From Puia sp963703355 (lineage in GTDB: Bacteria > Bacteroidota > Bacteroidia > Chitinophagales > Chitinophagaceae), in contig OY969813.1 in assembly GCA_963703355.1 (NCBI GenBank), positions 3,100,001-3,164,000 on the forward strand: a stretch of 64,000 nucleotides of DNA, written 5' to 3'. Made by a program: the position numbers and the translations under genes. Below, piece by piece: positions 9,409 through 19,295 of the stretch; position 1 is the stretch's first letter; every line of letters starts with the position of its first letter. The notes beneath the pieces were generated by a model that was not told the origin of the DNA, did no database searches, and saw nothing but the letters and a program-made list of their open reading frames with translations.

Positions 9409-10491
9409 ATGAAAAAACATCTGTTACTCATTTCGGTTCACCTACTATTCATTTGCAGAGCCTGGGCGCAGGGATGCATTGCTATCCGAAATATTTCAGG
9501 CTTTGGTCAGTTTGCACAATTGGGTTACGGACAATCGGCCGATAAGTGGGCCCTTGATATCAATAACCGTTATTTTAATGCATTCGAAGTTTATGCTGGT
9601 AAGGAAAGACAACCTAACGACGGTATTCATCTTTATGAGTACACAATGAATTTTGAACTTACCAGGATACTGGAAAATGGATGGTCTATCGCACTCGACT
9701 TGCCTATTGCTGCAAACAGCGTTACGAGTACGTTGGAACATCAGTCAGGTGTTCAGCACACGACTTCTGATTTTGGTGCGGGGGATATGCGCTTTACAGT
9801 TTATAAATGGTTATTTAATACTAATAAACTCCAAAAAGGAAATATCCAGTTCGGATTGGGAATCAAGTTTCCAACGGGCAATTATAACTATGAAGATTAT
9901 TTTTATTACGATCCCAATAACCACGCAGCAAAAATGTTGTCACCCGTGAATGTGGCCATTCAATTGGGTGATGGTGGCACGGGTATTACGACTGAACTGA
10001 ATGGTTATTATATTTTTGATAGAAAGGTAAGTATATATGGAAATTTCTTTTATCTGATCAATCCGCGGGATGTAAATGGTACTTACAGCTTATTTCCGAA
10101 TGCACCTGCCAGTATCGTTGCCGTTGCTGATGCTACCGGAACCGACGTTAACAGTGTTCCGGATTCTTATACTCTGAGAGCGGGTGTAGACTATACCATG
10201 GATAAATTAGTCGGAGCGCTGGGTCTCCGGTATGAAGGAGTTCCAGCCTATGATTTGATTGGCAAAAGCGACGGTTTACGAAGGGTTGGCCATATTTTCT
10301 CCGTTGAGCCGGGTTTACAATACAAGTTCAAAACCTCATTTTTATATACTTTCGTTACCATACCTGTCGAAAGGGCCACTATTAAAGCCCCGACCGACCA
10401 GCAGGCGAGTGAGATCACAGGTACAGACTTCACCACACCTGGTCATTTTGCAAACTATGTGTTATTTTTAGGTTATACGTTTACGTTTTAA
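9409..10491 (+). CDS. Putative outer-membrane beta-barrel protein
   Basis: About 360 residues with a signal peptide (MKKHLLLISVHLLFICRAWAQ). The mature part alternates amphipathic strands rich in Gly, Tyr and Phe, such as NIQFGLGIKFPTGNY, KVSIYGNFFYLINP and VGALGLRYEG, and ends in aromatic-rich NYVLFLGYTFTF. The terminal Phe is typical of outer-membrane barrels recognised by the BAM machinery. The ATG at 9409 is used because it opens the signal peptide; a TTG at 9400 would add three residues. It lies 10 bases after the ScyD/ScyE-like gene, suggesting the two work at the same membrane. The transported or bound compound is unknown. Confidence 0.7.
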   Translation: MKKHLLLISVHLLFICRAWAQGCIAIRNISGFGQFAQLGYGQSADKWALDINNRYFNAFEVYAGKERQPNDGIHLYEYTMNFELTRILENGWSIALDLPIAANSVTSTLEHQSGVQHTTSDFGAGDMRFTVYKWLFNTNKLQKGNIQFGLGIKFPTGNYNYEDYFYYDPNNHAAKMLSPVNVAIQLGDGGTGITTELNGYYIFDRKVSIYGNFFYLINPRDVNGTYSLFPNAPASIVAVADATGTDVNSVPDSYTLRAGVDYTMDKLVGALGLRYEGVPAYDLIGKSDGLRRVGHIFSVEPGLQYKFKTSFLYTFVTIPVERATIKAPTDQQASEITGTDFTTPGHFANYVLFLGYTFTF

Positions 10492-10551
10492 CCGCTAATA
10501 CACTAAACGGCTACGTTCCAGTGATATACTCATTACATTTGGGTAACCAAA

Positions 10552-12591
10552 ATGGGACAGCAACGCCGGCTAGCAGCCATTCTATTTACTGATATTATTG
10601 GTTCCACTGCTATTATGCAGAAGGACGAACAAGCCGCAGTCCAGATAAATAAGCGTTATTTAAGTGTATTGAAACAGGCTGTTTCCGCCCACCAGGGCGA
10701 AATGCTGAATGACTATGGAGACGGAAGCCTATGCTGTTTTAACAGCGCTATAGAGGCTGTAAAATGTGCCATCGAAATACAGCAATTGTTAAGGATTGAA
10801 CCTAAGGTTTCCCTGCGGATCGGACTTCATGTTGGAGAAATTTTAATTGAAGAAGGCAAAGTATTCGGAGACGGTGTGAACGTCGCTTCCCGAATACAGT
10901 CACTCGGAATCGAGAACGCAATCCTCTTTTCTTCTGAGATAAACAGTAAACTGAGAAATCAGCAGGAATTTAAGACCGTGTCCCTTGGGCGTTTTCATTT
11001 TAAAAATGTCGACGAACCGATGGAGGTGTTTGCGCTTTCCAATGAAGGTTTCACAGTGCCTGATAAAACAAAATTGGAAGGCAAGCTCAAGGAGAAAAAA
11101 TCCTTCAATAAAAAGTGGGTAATAACTCTTGTCATTATTATCGCTTTGGTTGTTGCCAATATTGTCTATCGTAATTTTTTCAGGGGTTCAGGATTCTCCG
11201 AAGGTGCAAAAACGATTGCTGTTTTGCCATTTGAAAATGTAGGAGTAATAGACTCGCAAGAATATATTTCAGATGGTATAACACAGGATATTATTAAAAA
11301 CCTTTCTAAAATTTCTTCGCTTAATAAGGTAATCGGATGGTTTTCCGTTAGAGGATTCAAAAAAACAACAAAAACCCTGAAACAGGTAGCTGATGAATTG
11401 GGTGTCGCTGCCATACTTTCAGGCACAATGGAAAGACATGCCGATAAAATTCACATTATTACGGAACTAACAGAAGTAAATACCAATAAACGGCTATGGG
11501 GGGATGATTTCGAATATGATAGTAAAGAGATTCTATCGATTCAATCAAAAGTGGCGGGAGCAATTGTTAAGGCTTTGAAAGCGAACGTGACACCGGAAGA
11601 AAAGAGCAACATTTCGAAAAATTATACGGAAAATGTGGAAGCTTACAAATATTATTTAAAAGGACGGAATTTCTGGAATCTCAGAACCAAGGAAAATTTT
11701 GATAGCGCAGAGGCCAATTTCAGAGAGGCAATTAAACTGGACCCTGACTACGCATTGGCAATTGCCGGGCTTGCTGATTGTTATACATATAACCAAAGAG
11801 GAATGAGCCAATTGGAGGCAATACCCATAGCAAGAGAATATGCGGATAAAGCATTGGCACTTGACAGCAATTTGAGTGAGGGATACACATCGTTAGGATT
11901 CATTCAATTTAATTTCGACTACGAATGGGATAAATCGAAGAAAACGCTCGAAAGGGCAATTGAACTCGAACCGAATAATCCGACTGCGCACTTATACTAT
12001 GGAATCGTATTGCAATTTTCCGGGAATACTGAGGAGGGACTAAAGCAAGTTGAGAAAGCTGTTGAACTGAATCCGTTGGGTTGGGCCGAAAACTGGGTAT
12101 TGGGGCGTAGTTACTATTTCGCAGGTTTAAATGATAAAGCCATTAGTCAGTTTAATAAAGCATTTAAAAATGCGCCCAACCAGGCCGAAATAACAGACTG
12201 GTCCCTTGGGCTTACATATGTTCAAAAAAAAATGTACAAGGAAGCCAGGGAGGAGTTTGACAAAATTACATTCACGGACCATAAGAATACGATTGATTAT
12301 TATTTTGCCATGCAGAGTTATGGATATGCGTTATTGGGTGATACGTTAAAAGCGAAGGATTTGCTACAAAAATCTCTGGATGAAAAAAGAAAAGAACTGG
12401 TATCGCTTTATATTTTATGCAGGATATATGTTGCGCTGGGCGATCATCCCAGGGCGCTGGAAATGTTAGAGAAATCTTACGAAATCCGAGACCTGCATAT
12501 GTTTTATATGAAAGTAGATCCGGGACTGGATGCCATTAGAGGTGAACCCCGGTTTAAAGAAATAATGAGGAAGATGAATCTGGCACCTTAG
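10552..12591 (+). CDS. Class III nucleotide cyclase with membrane segment, FlgO/TolB-N-like domain and TPR repeats (copy 1)
   Basis: 679 residues. Residues 1-170 form a CHD (class III cyclase) domain: metal-binding Asp14 in LFTDIIGST and Asp57 in NDYGDGS, and the transition-state pair Asn110 and Arg114 in FGDGVNVASRI. The two positions that normally select the purine (Lys and Asp in adenylate cyclases) read Asn53 and Lys103. One membrane helix follows (ITLVIIIALVVANIVY, ~191-206). Then comes a FlgO/TolB-N-like domain (IAVLPFENV, YISDGITQDIIKNLSK, LGVAAILSGT) and a long C-terminal run of TPR repeats to the end. The cyclase should be cytoplasmic with the TPR part across the membrane. Its product cannot be assigned with confidence. 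A close paralogue follows after 46 bases. Confidence 0.88.
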   Translation: MGQQRRLAAILFTDIIGSTAIMQKDEQAAVQINKRYLSVLKQAVSAHQGEMLNDYGDGSLCCFNSAIEAVKCAIEIQQLLRIEPKVSLRIGLHVGEILIEEGKVFGDGVNVASRIQSLGIENAILFSSEINSKLRNQQEFKTVSLGRFHFKNVDEPMEVFALSNEGFTVPDKTKLEGKLKEKKSFNKKWVITLVIIIALVVANIVYRNFFRGSGFSEGAKTIAVLPFENVGVIDSQEYISDGITQDIIKNLSKISSLNKVIGWFSVRGFKKTTKTLKQVADELGVAAILSGTMERHADKIHIITELTEVNTNKRLWGDDFEYDSKEILSIQSKVAGAIVKALKANVTPEEKSNISKNYTENVEAYKYYLKGRNFWNLRTKENFDSAEANFREAIKLDPDYALAIAGLADCYTYNQRGMSQLEAIPIAREYADKALALDSNLSEGYTSLGFIQFNFDYEWDKSKKTLERAIELEPNNPTAHLYYGIVLQFSGNTEEGLKQVEKAVELNPLGWAENWVLGRSYYFAGLNDKAISQFNKAFKNAPNQAEITDWSLGLTYVQKKMYKEAREEFDKITFTDHKNTIDYYFAMQSYGYALLGDTLKAKDLLQKSLDEKRKELVSLYILCRIYVALGDHPRALEMLEKSYEIRDLHMFYMKVDPGLDAIRGEPRFKEIMRKMNLAP

Positions 12592-12637
12592 ATATCCAGT
12601 ATTGCCATTTTATCCTTGTTACAATTGAACGTCTGAA

Positions 12638-14659
12638 ATGGAACAACAACGCCGACTTGCGGCCATACTTTTTACGGATATCATTGGCTCCACTGCTATC
12701 ATGCAAAAGGATGAGCAAACTGCTATATCCATAAATAAAAAGTATTCAGACGTATTGAAAGAATCGGTTTCCGCTTATCAGGGGGAAATTCTGAACGATT
12801 ACGGGGATGGCAGCCTTTGTACATTTCATAGCGCTATGCAGGCTCTTAGGTGTGCAATCAAAATGCAAGAGCTGTTGCAAACAGTTCCAAAAGTTCCGCT
12901 CCGAATCGGATTACATGTAGGTGAAATAACATTTGAGGATGGAAAAGTATTCGGTGACGGTGTGAATATTGCATCGAGAATACAATCTCTTGGAGTATCA
13001 AATGCAATTCTTTTTTCTTCCGAGATTAATAGTAAAATCAAAAATCACCAGGAATTCAAAACAGTTTCGTTGGGGCGTTTCCATTTCAAGAATGTAGATG
13101 AGCCAATGGAGGTTTTTGCGCTCGCGAATGAAGGTTTTGTTGTACCGGATAAAACTAGAATGGAGGGGAAGTTGAATGAGAAAAAATCTTTCAAATCAAA
13201 AATAATCTGGGGAAGTCTGGTTTTACTTATTGGCCTCATTTCGTTTATATTTTATTTCAAAAGAACGGGTTTTACGGGGACGGAAAAATCGATAGCAGTC
13301 CTTCCTTTTGAAACCATTTCTACTGAAAAAGAAAATGAATACATCAATGACGGATTTACCATCGATGTAATTGACAAGCTGTCAAAATTGTCCGGCCTTA
13401 CAGAAGTGCCAGGATGGGCCCGGGTAAAAATGTATAAAAATTTTAAACGGAGTATTATCGATATTGCCAACGAATTGGGGGTTGCGGCCATTCTTACAGG
13501 AACCATTCAAAAACAGGGAAATAAAATTCAGATTATTGCTGACCTGACAGATGTGAATACGGGCAAAACGATTTGGCATACAGATGACGACAGAAATTGG
13601 GGCGATGTGTTGACGTTACAGAATGAAGTTGCAGAAAAAATTGCTAATTCGTTGTCAGCTCACTTGACGCAGGCCGATCAGAACGATATAAAAAAGCAAT
13701 ACACGGATAACGTCGATGCCTATAACTTTTATCTTAAAGGAAGATATTTTTGGGATGGCCGAACACGTGAGACATTTGATAGTGCCGAAGCAAATTATAA
13801 ACGGGCCATTAATATTGATCCTGAATATGGATTGTCTTATGCGGGTCTGGCTGATTTGTATACTTTTAATCAGATAGGTTTATCGCAACGCGATGCCATT
13901 CCCATCGCAAAAGATTATGTTAACAAGGCTCTTTCGCTTGATAGTACACTCGTCCCGGCAATAACAACTCTTGGATTTATTCAGTCTGCTTACGATTACA
14001 ATTGGAAACAATCAAAACTAACGCTTGAAAAAGCTATCAAACTTGACCCGAAATATTCGTATGCACATATTTTTTATGGTAACCTTTTGCAATATACGGG
14101 AGAAAATACCGAAGCGGGAATTGAAGAAATAAGGAAGGCTTTAGCGCTTGACCCATCATCCGTTTCTGTGAATTGGATATTGGGCAGAAATTATTATTTC
14201 GCCGGTGAATACGATTCAGCAGAGACGCAATTCAGGAAGACGATTATCATCAGTTCGCATTATCCACTTGGTAAAGCATATCTCGCTTATGTGCTTGTCG
14301 AAAAAAAGGATTTCGGACAAGCCATCGAATTGGCAAAGCAACTTGATCCAAAAGGAAATATAACAAACCAGGTTTATCAGAATACGCTGATGCCGTATAT
14401 AAATGCCATGTCCGGTAATTTTCAGTTGGCAGCTCAGCAGCTCGATATGACATTAAAAGAAACTGATTTCAAAGCTCATTATCATATTGCGATGGTTTAC
14501 TCAGCCCTTCATGAATATAATCTTGCAATTAGTGAGTTGCAAAAGTCTCTTTCGGACAAAGAAATATTTATGTATTTTATAAAAGTGGATCCTGTATTTC
14601 TTCCTATGAAGAATGATATCTCTTTTAAGGATATTTTGAAAAAGATGAACCTTGACTGA
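12638..14659 (+). CDS. Class III nucleotide cyclase with membrane segment, FlgO/TolB-N-like domain and TPR repeats (copy 2)
   Basis: 673 residues, with the same architecture and nearly the same cyclase domain as the gene before it, so this is a tandem duplication. The metal Asp14 and Asp57, Asn110 and Arg114 are kept, and the unusual Asn53 and Lys103 at the purine-selecting positions are shared. A hydrophobic helix follows the cyclase domain (IIWGSLVLLIGLISFIFYF, near residue 190). After it come a FlgO/TolB-N-like segment (IAVLPFETI, LGVAAILTGTIQKQG) and TPR repeats. The C-terminal part is more diverged from copy 1 than the cyclase domain, which suggests that the sensed ligand or partner differs while the reaction is shared. 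The 46-base gap suggests co-transcription with copy 1. Confidence 0.88.
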   Translation: MEQQRRLAAILFTDIIGSTAIMQKDEQTAISINKKYSDVLKESVSAYQGEILNDYGDGSLCTFHSAMQALRCAIKMQELLQTVPKVPLRIGLHVGEITFEDGKVFGDGVNIASRIQSLGVSNAILFSSEINSKIKNHQEFKTVSLGRFHFKNVDEPMEVFALANEGFVVPDKTRMEGKLNEKKSFKSKIIWGSLVLLIGLISFIFYFKRTGFTGTEKSIAVLPFETISTEKENEYINDGFTIDVIDKLSKLSGLTEVPGWARVKMYKNFKRSIIDIANELGVAAILTGTIQKQGNKIQIIADLTDVNTGKTIWHTDDDRNWGDVLTLQNEVAEKIANSLSAHLTQADQNDIKKQYTDNVDAYNFYLKGRYFWDGRTRETFDSAEANYKRAINIDPEYGLSYAGLADLYTFNQIGLSQRDAIPIAKDYVNKALSLDSTLVPAITTLGFIQSAYDYNWKQSKLTLEKAIKLDPKYSYAHIFYGNLLQYTGENTEAGIEEIRKALALDPSSVSVNWILGRNYYFAGEYDSAETQFRKTIIISSHYPLGKAYLAYVLVEKKDFGQAIELAKQLDPKGNITNQVYQNTLMPYINAMSGNFQLAAQQLDMTLKETDFKAHYHIAMVYSALHEYNLAISELQKSLSDKEIFMYFIKVDPVFLPMKNDISFKDILKKMNLD

Positions 14660-14701
14660 TATGTATGTTTGTCAATTAAAGTTCTGGTGTGCAATAATAA
14701 C

Positions 14702-17209
14702 CTAGAATGAAAATCTGAAACTTCCGAACACTCCGAATTTTTGTTGATAGGATAAATTCTGCCCTGTAGGAAGCACATGCCATATAAAATCCACACGGCA
14801 GAATTTAAAAATATTATCTACTCCTGTGCCTAGTTCCATATAAGTCCTTCCGTCAAGTGATCTGAACTGATAGTCTGCGTTGTTATTGTATGCTGTATTT
14901 TCCGGCGAGAGATGTCCCCATAATAGCTTGACATTGTAAAATTGACGCCATTTCAATTTTCTTGTAATACCTGTGAAGCGAAAAATCCCGCTGCCAATAT
15001 TATGTTCATAATTGACTCCTAAAAATTGATCATGCAGATATTCGTATTTGTTCATTAAGCTGAACGCATACTTATTATAGTAATAGGTTTCGTTTCCCGG
15101 TGCGATGTTTAAAAAGGGATAGGGTTGTACACCAGTCGTTTTGCCTCCAAAAAAATCATAGTAGATCGTGCCGAGTGGCGGCACTTTAACAATATCAGAA
15201 ATGCTCACAAAATATTTATTGTAAGTAAGCGTACTTCCCAAAACGCCCGGAATGCCTCTTGTATACTTTACATCGATAATAGGATAGTCACTGCCGAGAC
15301 TTGTGCGATAGAAATTGTTTTCAAAAAATTTCTCCAGGAATGCAAAACGCAGATTCACTGCCAGCTCGAAACCATTCATGGGATTACCGGTTCCCTTTTC
15401 AAAATCACTCAATGGTGCAAGATTCAATTCCGGGTTATATACTTTATGATCCGCGGTGAGTGTAACTGAAAATCCGTTTATCCACTCATTGAACCATTCT
15501 AATTTCTCCTCTGTAAGATTGATAAATTTAATCGGCACATTCGGTTTTCGGACTGCGATTGCGAAGATATTATCCGACGTGATCTCATCGTAATATTGTT
15601 GTCCGTAGTCCAGATCCTGCCGGTACATTCCATACAGGGTCATACGGGGATTACGACGGAAGACATACATCGCATCCGCTTCCTGATGCCATACTTTGTC
15701 TCCAAATCCATAAGCCAGATAACCATGAAGTATCAGGTTTTTATTAAACCCGCTGTTGGTGCCAAGATCAAAACGCAGACGCAGACCCTGCAATTCATTA
15801 CTATATATCCAGTTGTACCATGGGCCAATTTGATAATTGCCAATATCCATGTAACCCGTACCGATAAAATTCAGGAAATTGGTATATGTATGGAACTGTG
15901 GCATTTTCATCAGGGTATCCACCATTTTGTATACTGCTTTTTCATCTTTACTCAATTCTTCGTGTCGATGTGCGAGCCAAAAAGAATCCGGTCTGATACG
16001 AGCATTGCCAGAGAACAATACTTCTTCCGGAATCCTGTTCTTGTCAAGCTGTTTGGTTACTGAGGAGTCATTATAAACAATGTTTTTATATGTCGTGGTT
16101 TTTCGCCCTATCATACCCATCTTATTTTTACCAAGTGGGGATAGGCTAACAACAAACTTATCTCTTGTAAGAAACCAGGTCGTGTCGTTAATTAATGAGA
16201 ACTCTTCAATCAGGCTCATCTGCTGTACGAAATTGATATTGGCATTCGCGTCCAGCCGCAAGGTCATTTTCTGAATCGCGAAGCTGGAATCATGTACCCA
16301 GCAGTCGCCTTCGAAAGTATTTTCTCCTTTTCTCTTGGGTGTGAAGATTAAATGCAGCAGGCGTCGGGAATTAACGTACTGTGTGTCGATGATTTTATAA
16401 CGGTAATAATAATCACCATTATTACTCAGGGGGCTTACGAAACGTTTATCAAAAACGGGTATGAAATTATTATAGAAGTCAATATTCTGTTCCATGCCGC
16501 CCAGATATTTGCTTACGCTGGCATTATCCAGACCGACTGTTTTGCTTCCTTTTATGAGTTCGCGTCTTTTTGTCGGGTCCCTTTCAAAATAGTAATCAGA
16601 AAGTGTTTCGGTAATGTATAAAGGAAGAAAGGGTTGTGACTCACTGGAATCGATGTTGTTCAGTATAAATTTAAAAGGCTTGAGCAGTTTTACCGACTCC
16701 ATTCTTTGCCTGTTCACTCTGTTGAGATCCAGCTCCAGCTTATTATAAAGTTCGTATGAGAAATTACGAAACCGGTAGCGATCATTGGATTCTTTGTGCT
16801 TTACAATCTTTCGCCAGAGCAGGAGACCGAAGTCCACTTTCCGGCTAATGGTTACTTCATTAATATATTTGCCACGCTGAAGATTGATGGTTAAAAAAAG
16901 CGTGTCATGCCCTATGCGGCTCAGCGTAGAGTCGTCCAGTACAACTGAGTAAGTCTGAAACCCTACATAGGATACCCGAAGTGTATCGTGCGGCCATTTT
17001 TCAAAACGAAACGTAAATCCACCTGCAGAATCACTGAGTTTTCCATATCCACTTTTGTCCAGCTTCATGGAAGCAAAGGGTACACGTTCTCCACTTTGAA
17101 TGTCCAGAATTAATCCGCGCAGAACTTTCGTTTGTGCATGCGTCTGGAAGGTCATCATGAAGAAAAGGACGAAGCTTACATAAGGCAGACATCTTTTCAA
17201 TGTCGACAT
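14702..17209 (-). CDS. DUF5686 family outer-membrane protein with N-terminal carboxypeptidase-like domain
   Basis: About 835 residues from the ATG at 17209, which opens a signal peptide (LPYVSFVLFFMMTFQTHAQ). Next is a CarboxypepD_reg-like beta-sandwich (RGLILDIQSGERVPFASMKL, then YVGFQTYSVVLDD) of the kind found at the N-terminus of TonB-dependent receptors and DUF5686 proteins. The rest matches the DUF5686 pattern, with long aromatic-rich strands and a barrel-like C-terminus ending in FGVFGSFRFSF. There is no TonB plug domain. The function of DUF5686 is not established. The gene is divergent from glycyl-tRNA synthetase with a 72-base gap. An upstream in-frame ATG at 17323 would run into that gene's control region and is rejected. 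Confidence 0.82.
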   Translation of the reverse strand: MSTLKRCLPYVSFVLFFMMTFQTHAQTKVLRGLILDIQSGERVPFASMKLDKSGYGKLSDSAGGFTFRFEKWPHDTLRVSYVGFQTYSVVLDDSTLSRIGHDTLFLTINLQRGKYINEVTISRKVDFGLLLWRKIVKHKESNDRYRFRNFSYELYNKLELDLNRVNRQRMESVKLLKPFKFILNNIDSSESQPFLPLYITETLSDYYFERDPTKRRELIKGSKTVGLDNASVSKYLGGMEQNIDFYNNFIPVFDKRFVSPLSNNGDYYYRYKIIDTQYVNSRRLLHLIFTPKRKGENTFEGDCWVHDSSFAIQKMTLRLDANANINFVQQMSLIEEFSLINDTTWFLTRDKFVVSLSPLGKNKMGMIGRKTTTYKNIVYNDSSVTKQLDKNRIPEEVLFSGNARIRPDSFWLAHRHEELSKDEKAVYKMVDTLMKMPQFHTYTNFLNFIGTGYMDIGNYQIGPWYNWIYSNELQGLRLRFDLGTNSGFNKNLILHGYLAYGFGDKVWHQEADAMYVFRRNPRMTLYGMYRQDLDYGQQYYDEITSDNIFAIAVRKPNVPIKFINLTEEKLEWFNEWINGFSVTLTADHKVYNPELNLAPLSDFEKGTGNPMNGFELAVNLRFAFLEKFFENNFYRTSLGSDYPIIDVKYTRGIPGVLGSTLTYNKYFVSISDIVKVPPLGTIYYDFFGGKTTGVQPYPFLNIAPGNETYYYNKYAFSLMNKYEYLHDQFLGVNYEHNIGSGIFRFTGITRKLKWRQFYNVKLLWGHLSPENTAYNNNADYQFRSLDGRTYMELGTGVDNIFKFCRVDFIWHVLPTGQNLSYQQKFGVFGSFRFSF

Positions 17210-17265
17210 ATCCTCAAAAATACTACAATGAGCCCGAAGGAGTTGCGTCCCGTTCCCATTCTCCT

Positions 17266-17273
17266 TACTTTTG
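17266..17273 (+). promoter_or_regulatory. Bacteroidota-type promoter -7 element (TACTTTTG) for glyQS
   Basis: TACTTTTG matches the TAnnTTTG -7 consensus of Bacteroidota sigma-A promoters. It ends 8 bases before the ATG at 17282, implying a very short leader. This favours 17282 as the start over the in-frame codons further upstream. Confidence 0.55.
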
Positions 17274-17281
17274 CAGCCGTT

Positions 17282-18721
17282 ATGGCAAATGACAACGTTA
17301 AACTTCAGGCAATTATTTCCCATTGTAAGGAATATGGTTTTATATTTCCTTCAAGTGAAATTTATGACGGCCTCAGTGCTGTTTATGATTATGGCCAGTA
17401 TGGCAGTGAATTAAAAAAGAATATTAGGGACTATTGGTGGAAGAGTATGACACAGTTGCAGGACAATATTGTGGGGATTGATGCAGCGATCTTTATGCAT
17501 CCCACCACATGGAAGGCATCCGGTCATATTGATAACTTCAGTGATCCGATGATAGACAATAAAGACAGTAAGAAGAGATATAGGGTGGACCATTTGATTG
17601 AGGCCAGGGCGGAGGAGTTGGAAACAGAAGGAAAAAAAGAAGAGGCTCTTGAGCTTATTGCAATTATGGAGAGATTGCTGGCAAATAATGATTTTGACGG
17701 GCTGAAAAAATTAATAGAAGAAAAGAAAATCAAGTGTGTAATAAGCGGAACATCAAACTGGAGTGAGGTTCGTCAGTTCAATTTAATGTTCTCCACACAA
17801 TTGGGAAGCGTGTCGGAGGAAGCCAGTGAGATATTCTTAAGACCGGAAACTGCGCAAGGTATTTTTGTTAATTTCCTGAATGTGCAGAAAACGGGTCGTT
17901 TAAAAATACCCTTCGGAATTGCACAAACAGGAAAGGCATTCAGAAATGAAATTGTGGCTCGTCAGTTCATATTTCGTATGCGGGAATTCGAACAAATGGA
18001 AATGCAGTTTTTTATTCGCCCCGGCACACAGAAAGAATGGTACGAATATTGGAAAGCAACCAGGATGAAGTGGCATTTAAGCCTCGGCATTTCACCCGAC
18101 AAATATCGTTTCCATGATCATGTTAAGTTAGCACACTATGCTGACGCTGCCTGTGATATAGAATATGAATTTCCAATGGGATTTAAAGAAGTAGAGGGCA
18201 TACACTCCAGAACAGATTTTGACTTAAAAAATCACCAGGAATACAGCAAAAAAAAGCTGACTTATTTTGATACTGAGTTAAACCAGCATTACATTCCCTA
18301 TGTAGTTGAAACTTCCATTGGCCTGGACAGAACGGTATTGATGATCCTGAGTGAGGCGTATCAGGAAGAAGACTTAAGTACAACAGACAAAAAAGACAGC
18401 CGGGTAGTTTTAAAATTTCCACCTGGGCTCGCACCGATAAAACTTGCCATTCTCCCTTTGGTAAAAAAAGACGGGCTTCCTGAAATTGCCAGGCAGATTT
18501 TAGCGGACTGCCGCGGTCGCTTTCGTTGTTTTTATGAAGAAAAAGACACGATTGGGAAGAGGTATCGGAGAATGGATGCCATTGGTACCCCTTTTTCTGT
18601 AACGGTAGACTATCAGACGGTTTCGGACCAAACGGTGACTATACGTCACAGGGATAGCATGCTGCAGGAAAGGATACCGGTAACGGCTATCAGAGAAATT
18701 GTTGAAAAAGAAATTTTATAA
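17282..18721 (+). CDS. glyQS: Glycyl-tRNA synthetase, single-chain dimeric type
   Basis: 479 residues of the class II, single-chain (alpha2) glycyl-tRNA synthetase, which charges tRNA-Gly in the cytoplasm. Seen: the N-terminal SHCKEYGFIFPSSEIYDGL, motif 2 region FRNEIVARQFIFRMREFEQM, the LRPETAQGIFVNF block, motif 3-like TSIGLDRTVLMIL, and a C-terminal anticodon-binding domain (LAPIKLAILPLVKKDGL). Length is typical for this form. The ATG at 17282 is chosen from the family N-terminus and the promoter element just ahead. An open upstream extension (to 17132) overlaps the divergent gene and is not part of the protein. Confidence 0.95.
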   Translation: MANDNVKLQAIISHCKEYGFIFPSSEIYDGLSAVYDYGQYGSELKKNIRDYWWKSMTQLQDNIVGIDAAIFMHPTTWKASGHIDNFSDPMIDNKDSKKRYRVDHLIEARAEELETEGKKEEALELIAIMERLLANNDFDGLKKLIEEKKIKCVISGTSNWSEVRQFNLMFSTQLGSVSEEASEIFLRPETAQGIFVNFLNVQKTGRLKIPFGIAQTGKAFRNEIVARQFIFRMREFEQMEMQFFIRPGTQKEWYEYWKATRMKWHLSLGISPDKYRFHDHVKLAHYADAACDIEYEFPMGFKEVEGIHSRTDFDLKNHQEYSKKKLTYFDTELNQHYIPYVVETSIGLDRTVLMILSEAYQEEDLSTTDKKDSRVVLKFPPGLAPIKLAILPLVKKDGLPEIARQILADCRGRFRCFYEEKDTIGKRYRRMDAIGTPFSVTVDYQTVSDQTVTIRHRDSMLQERIPVTAIREIVEKEIL

Positions 18722-18877
18722 AACTTAATTGCACAGGCATCTTTTAATTGGAAGGGAACCCTTAATTTTGGCTATAACCTCCAATTGCCTGATGAACCCC
18801 CGTTGGGAAGCGTAATCCTGTTCCAGCGAAGTACCCGCTGAAGATCCGTTGATTGATTTTTTAACATAATTACCGCC

Positions 18878-19222
18878 ATGTTTACCAACGAGGTTACGGT
18901 TAGTATCTATTTGCTTGCGCTTTTAGTAGGAATTTCAATTTTCGCAGGCTATGCAATAAAGTCAAAAATGATTGTGAAGTGCCGCGCAAAAATTGAAGAA
19001 CTGGAAAGGGAAATACTCAATAACTACGCACATATTCTTGAACTCGAACGTGAGACTTCTACTATGGAATCTCAGATGCAGGATATAAAAAGTCCTGTAA
19101 TTACAATGAAAGGTCCCGTTAAGGAAATTGAAACGGGTATTAAGAAAGTTCCCGATATCAACCTTCGAAAACAACTTCTTTCAAAAAAGAACATCGAACA
19201 GCAGTCAGCTTCAGGACTTTAA
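18878..19222 (+). CDS. Small single-pass membrane protein with coiled coil, unknown function
   Basis: 114 residues. One N-terminal membrane helix (VSIYLLALLVGISIFAGYAI) is followed by a basic stretch (KSKMIVKCR) and a charged coiled-coil-like segment (KIEELEREILNNYAHILELERE). The tail is polar. The positive residues after the helix predict the coiled coil in the cytoplasm. No family is recognised. It follows glyQS by 156 bases, and a possible TAATTTTG promoter element lies at 18766-18773. The codon pattern and amphipathic heptads make a real gene likely. Confidence 0.6.
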   Translation: MFTNEVTVSIYLLALLVGISIFAGYAIKSKMIVKCRAKIEELEREILNNYAHILELERETSTMESQMQDIKSPVITMKGPVKEIETGIKKVPDINLRKQLLSKKNIEQQSASGL

Positions 19223-19224
19223 TT

Positions 19225-19295
19225 GGTTATGGGTTATGATTTATGGGTTATGAATTTTTAACTCGTTAGCAAACTCATAATCCTTAACTACTTAA
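19225..19295. repeat. Intergenic heptad array (GGTTATG type) between convergent genes
   Basis: Units GGTTATG-GGTTATG-ATTTATG-GGTTATG run from 19225 to 19252, directly after a stop codon. An imperfect inverted counterpart (CATAATCCTTAACTACTTAACTAACC) leads into the 3' end of the convergent gene. The possible hairpin could act as a bidirectional terminator. Confidence 0.6.

Noticed and set aside
10552..14659. Possible mobile duplication of the cyclase genes
   Set aside because: No flanking repeats or mobility genes; the pattern fits ordinary tandem duplication.
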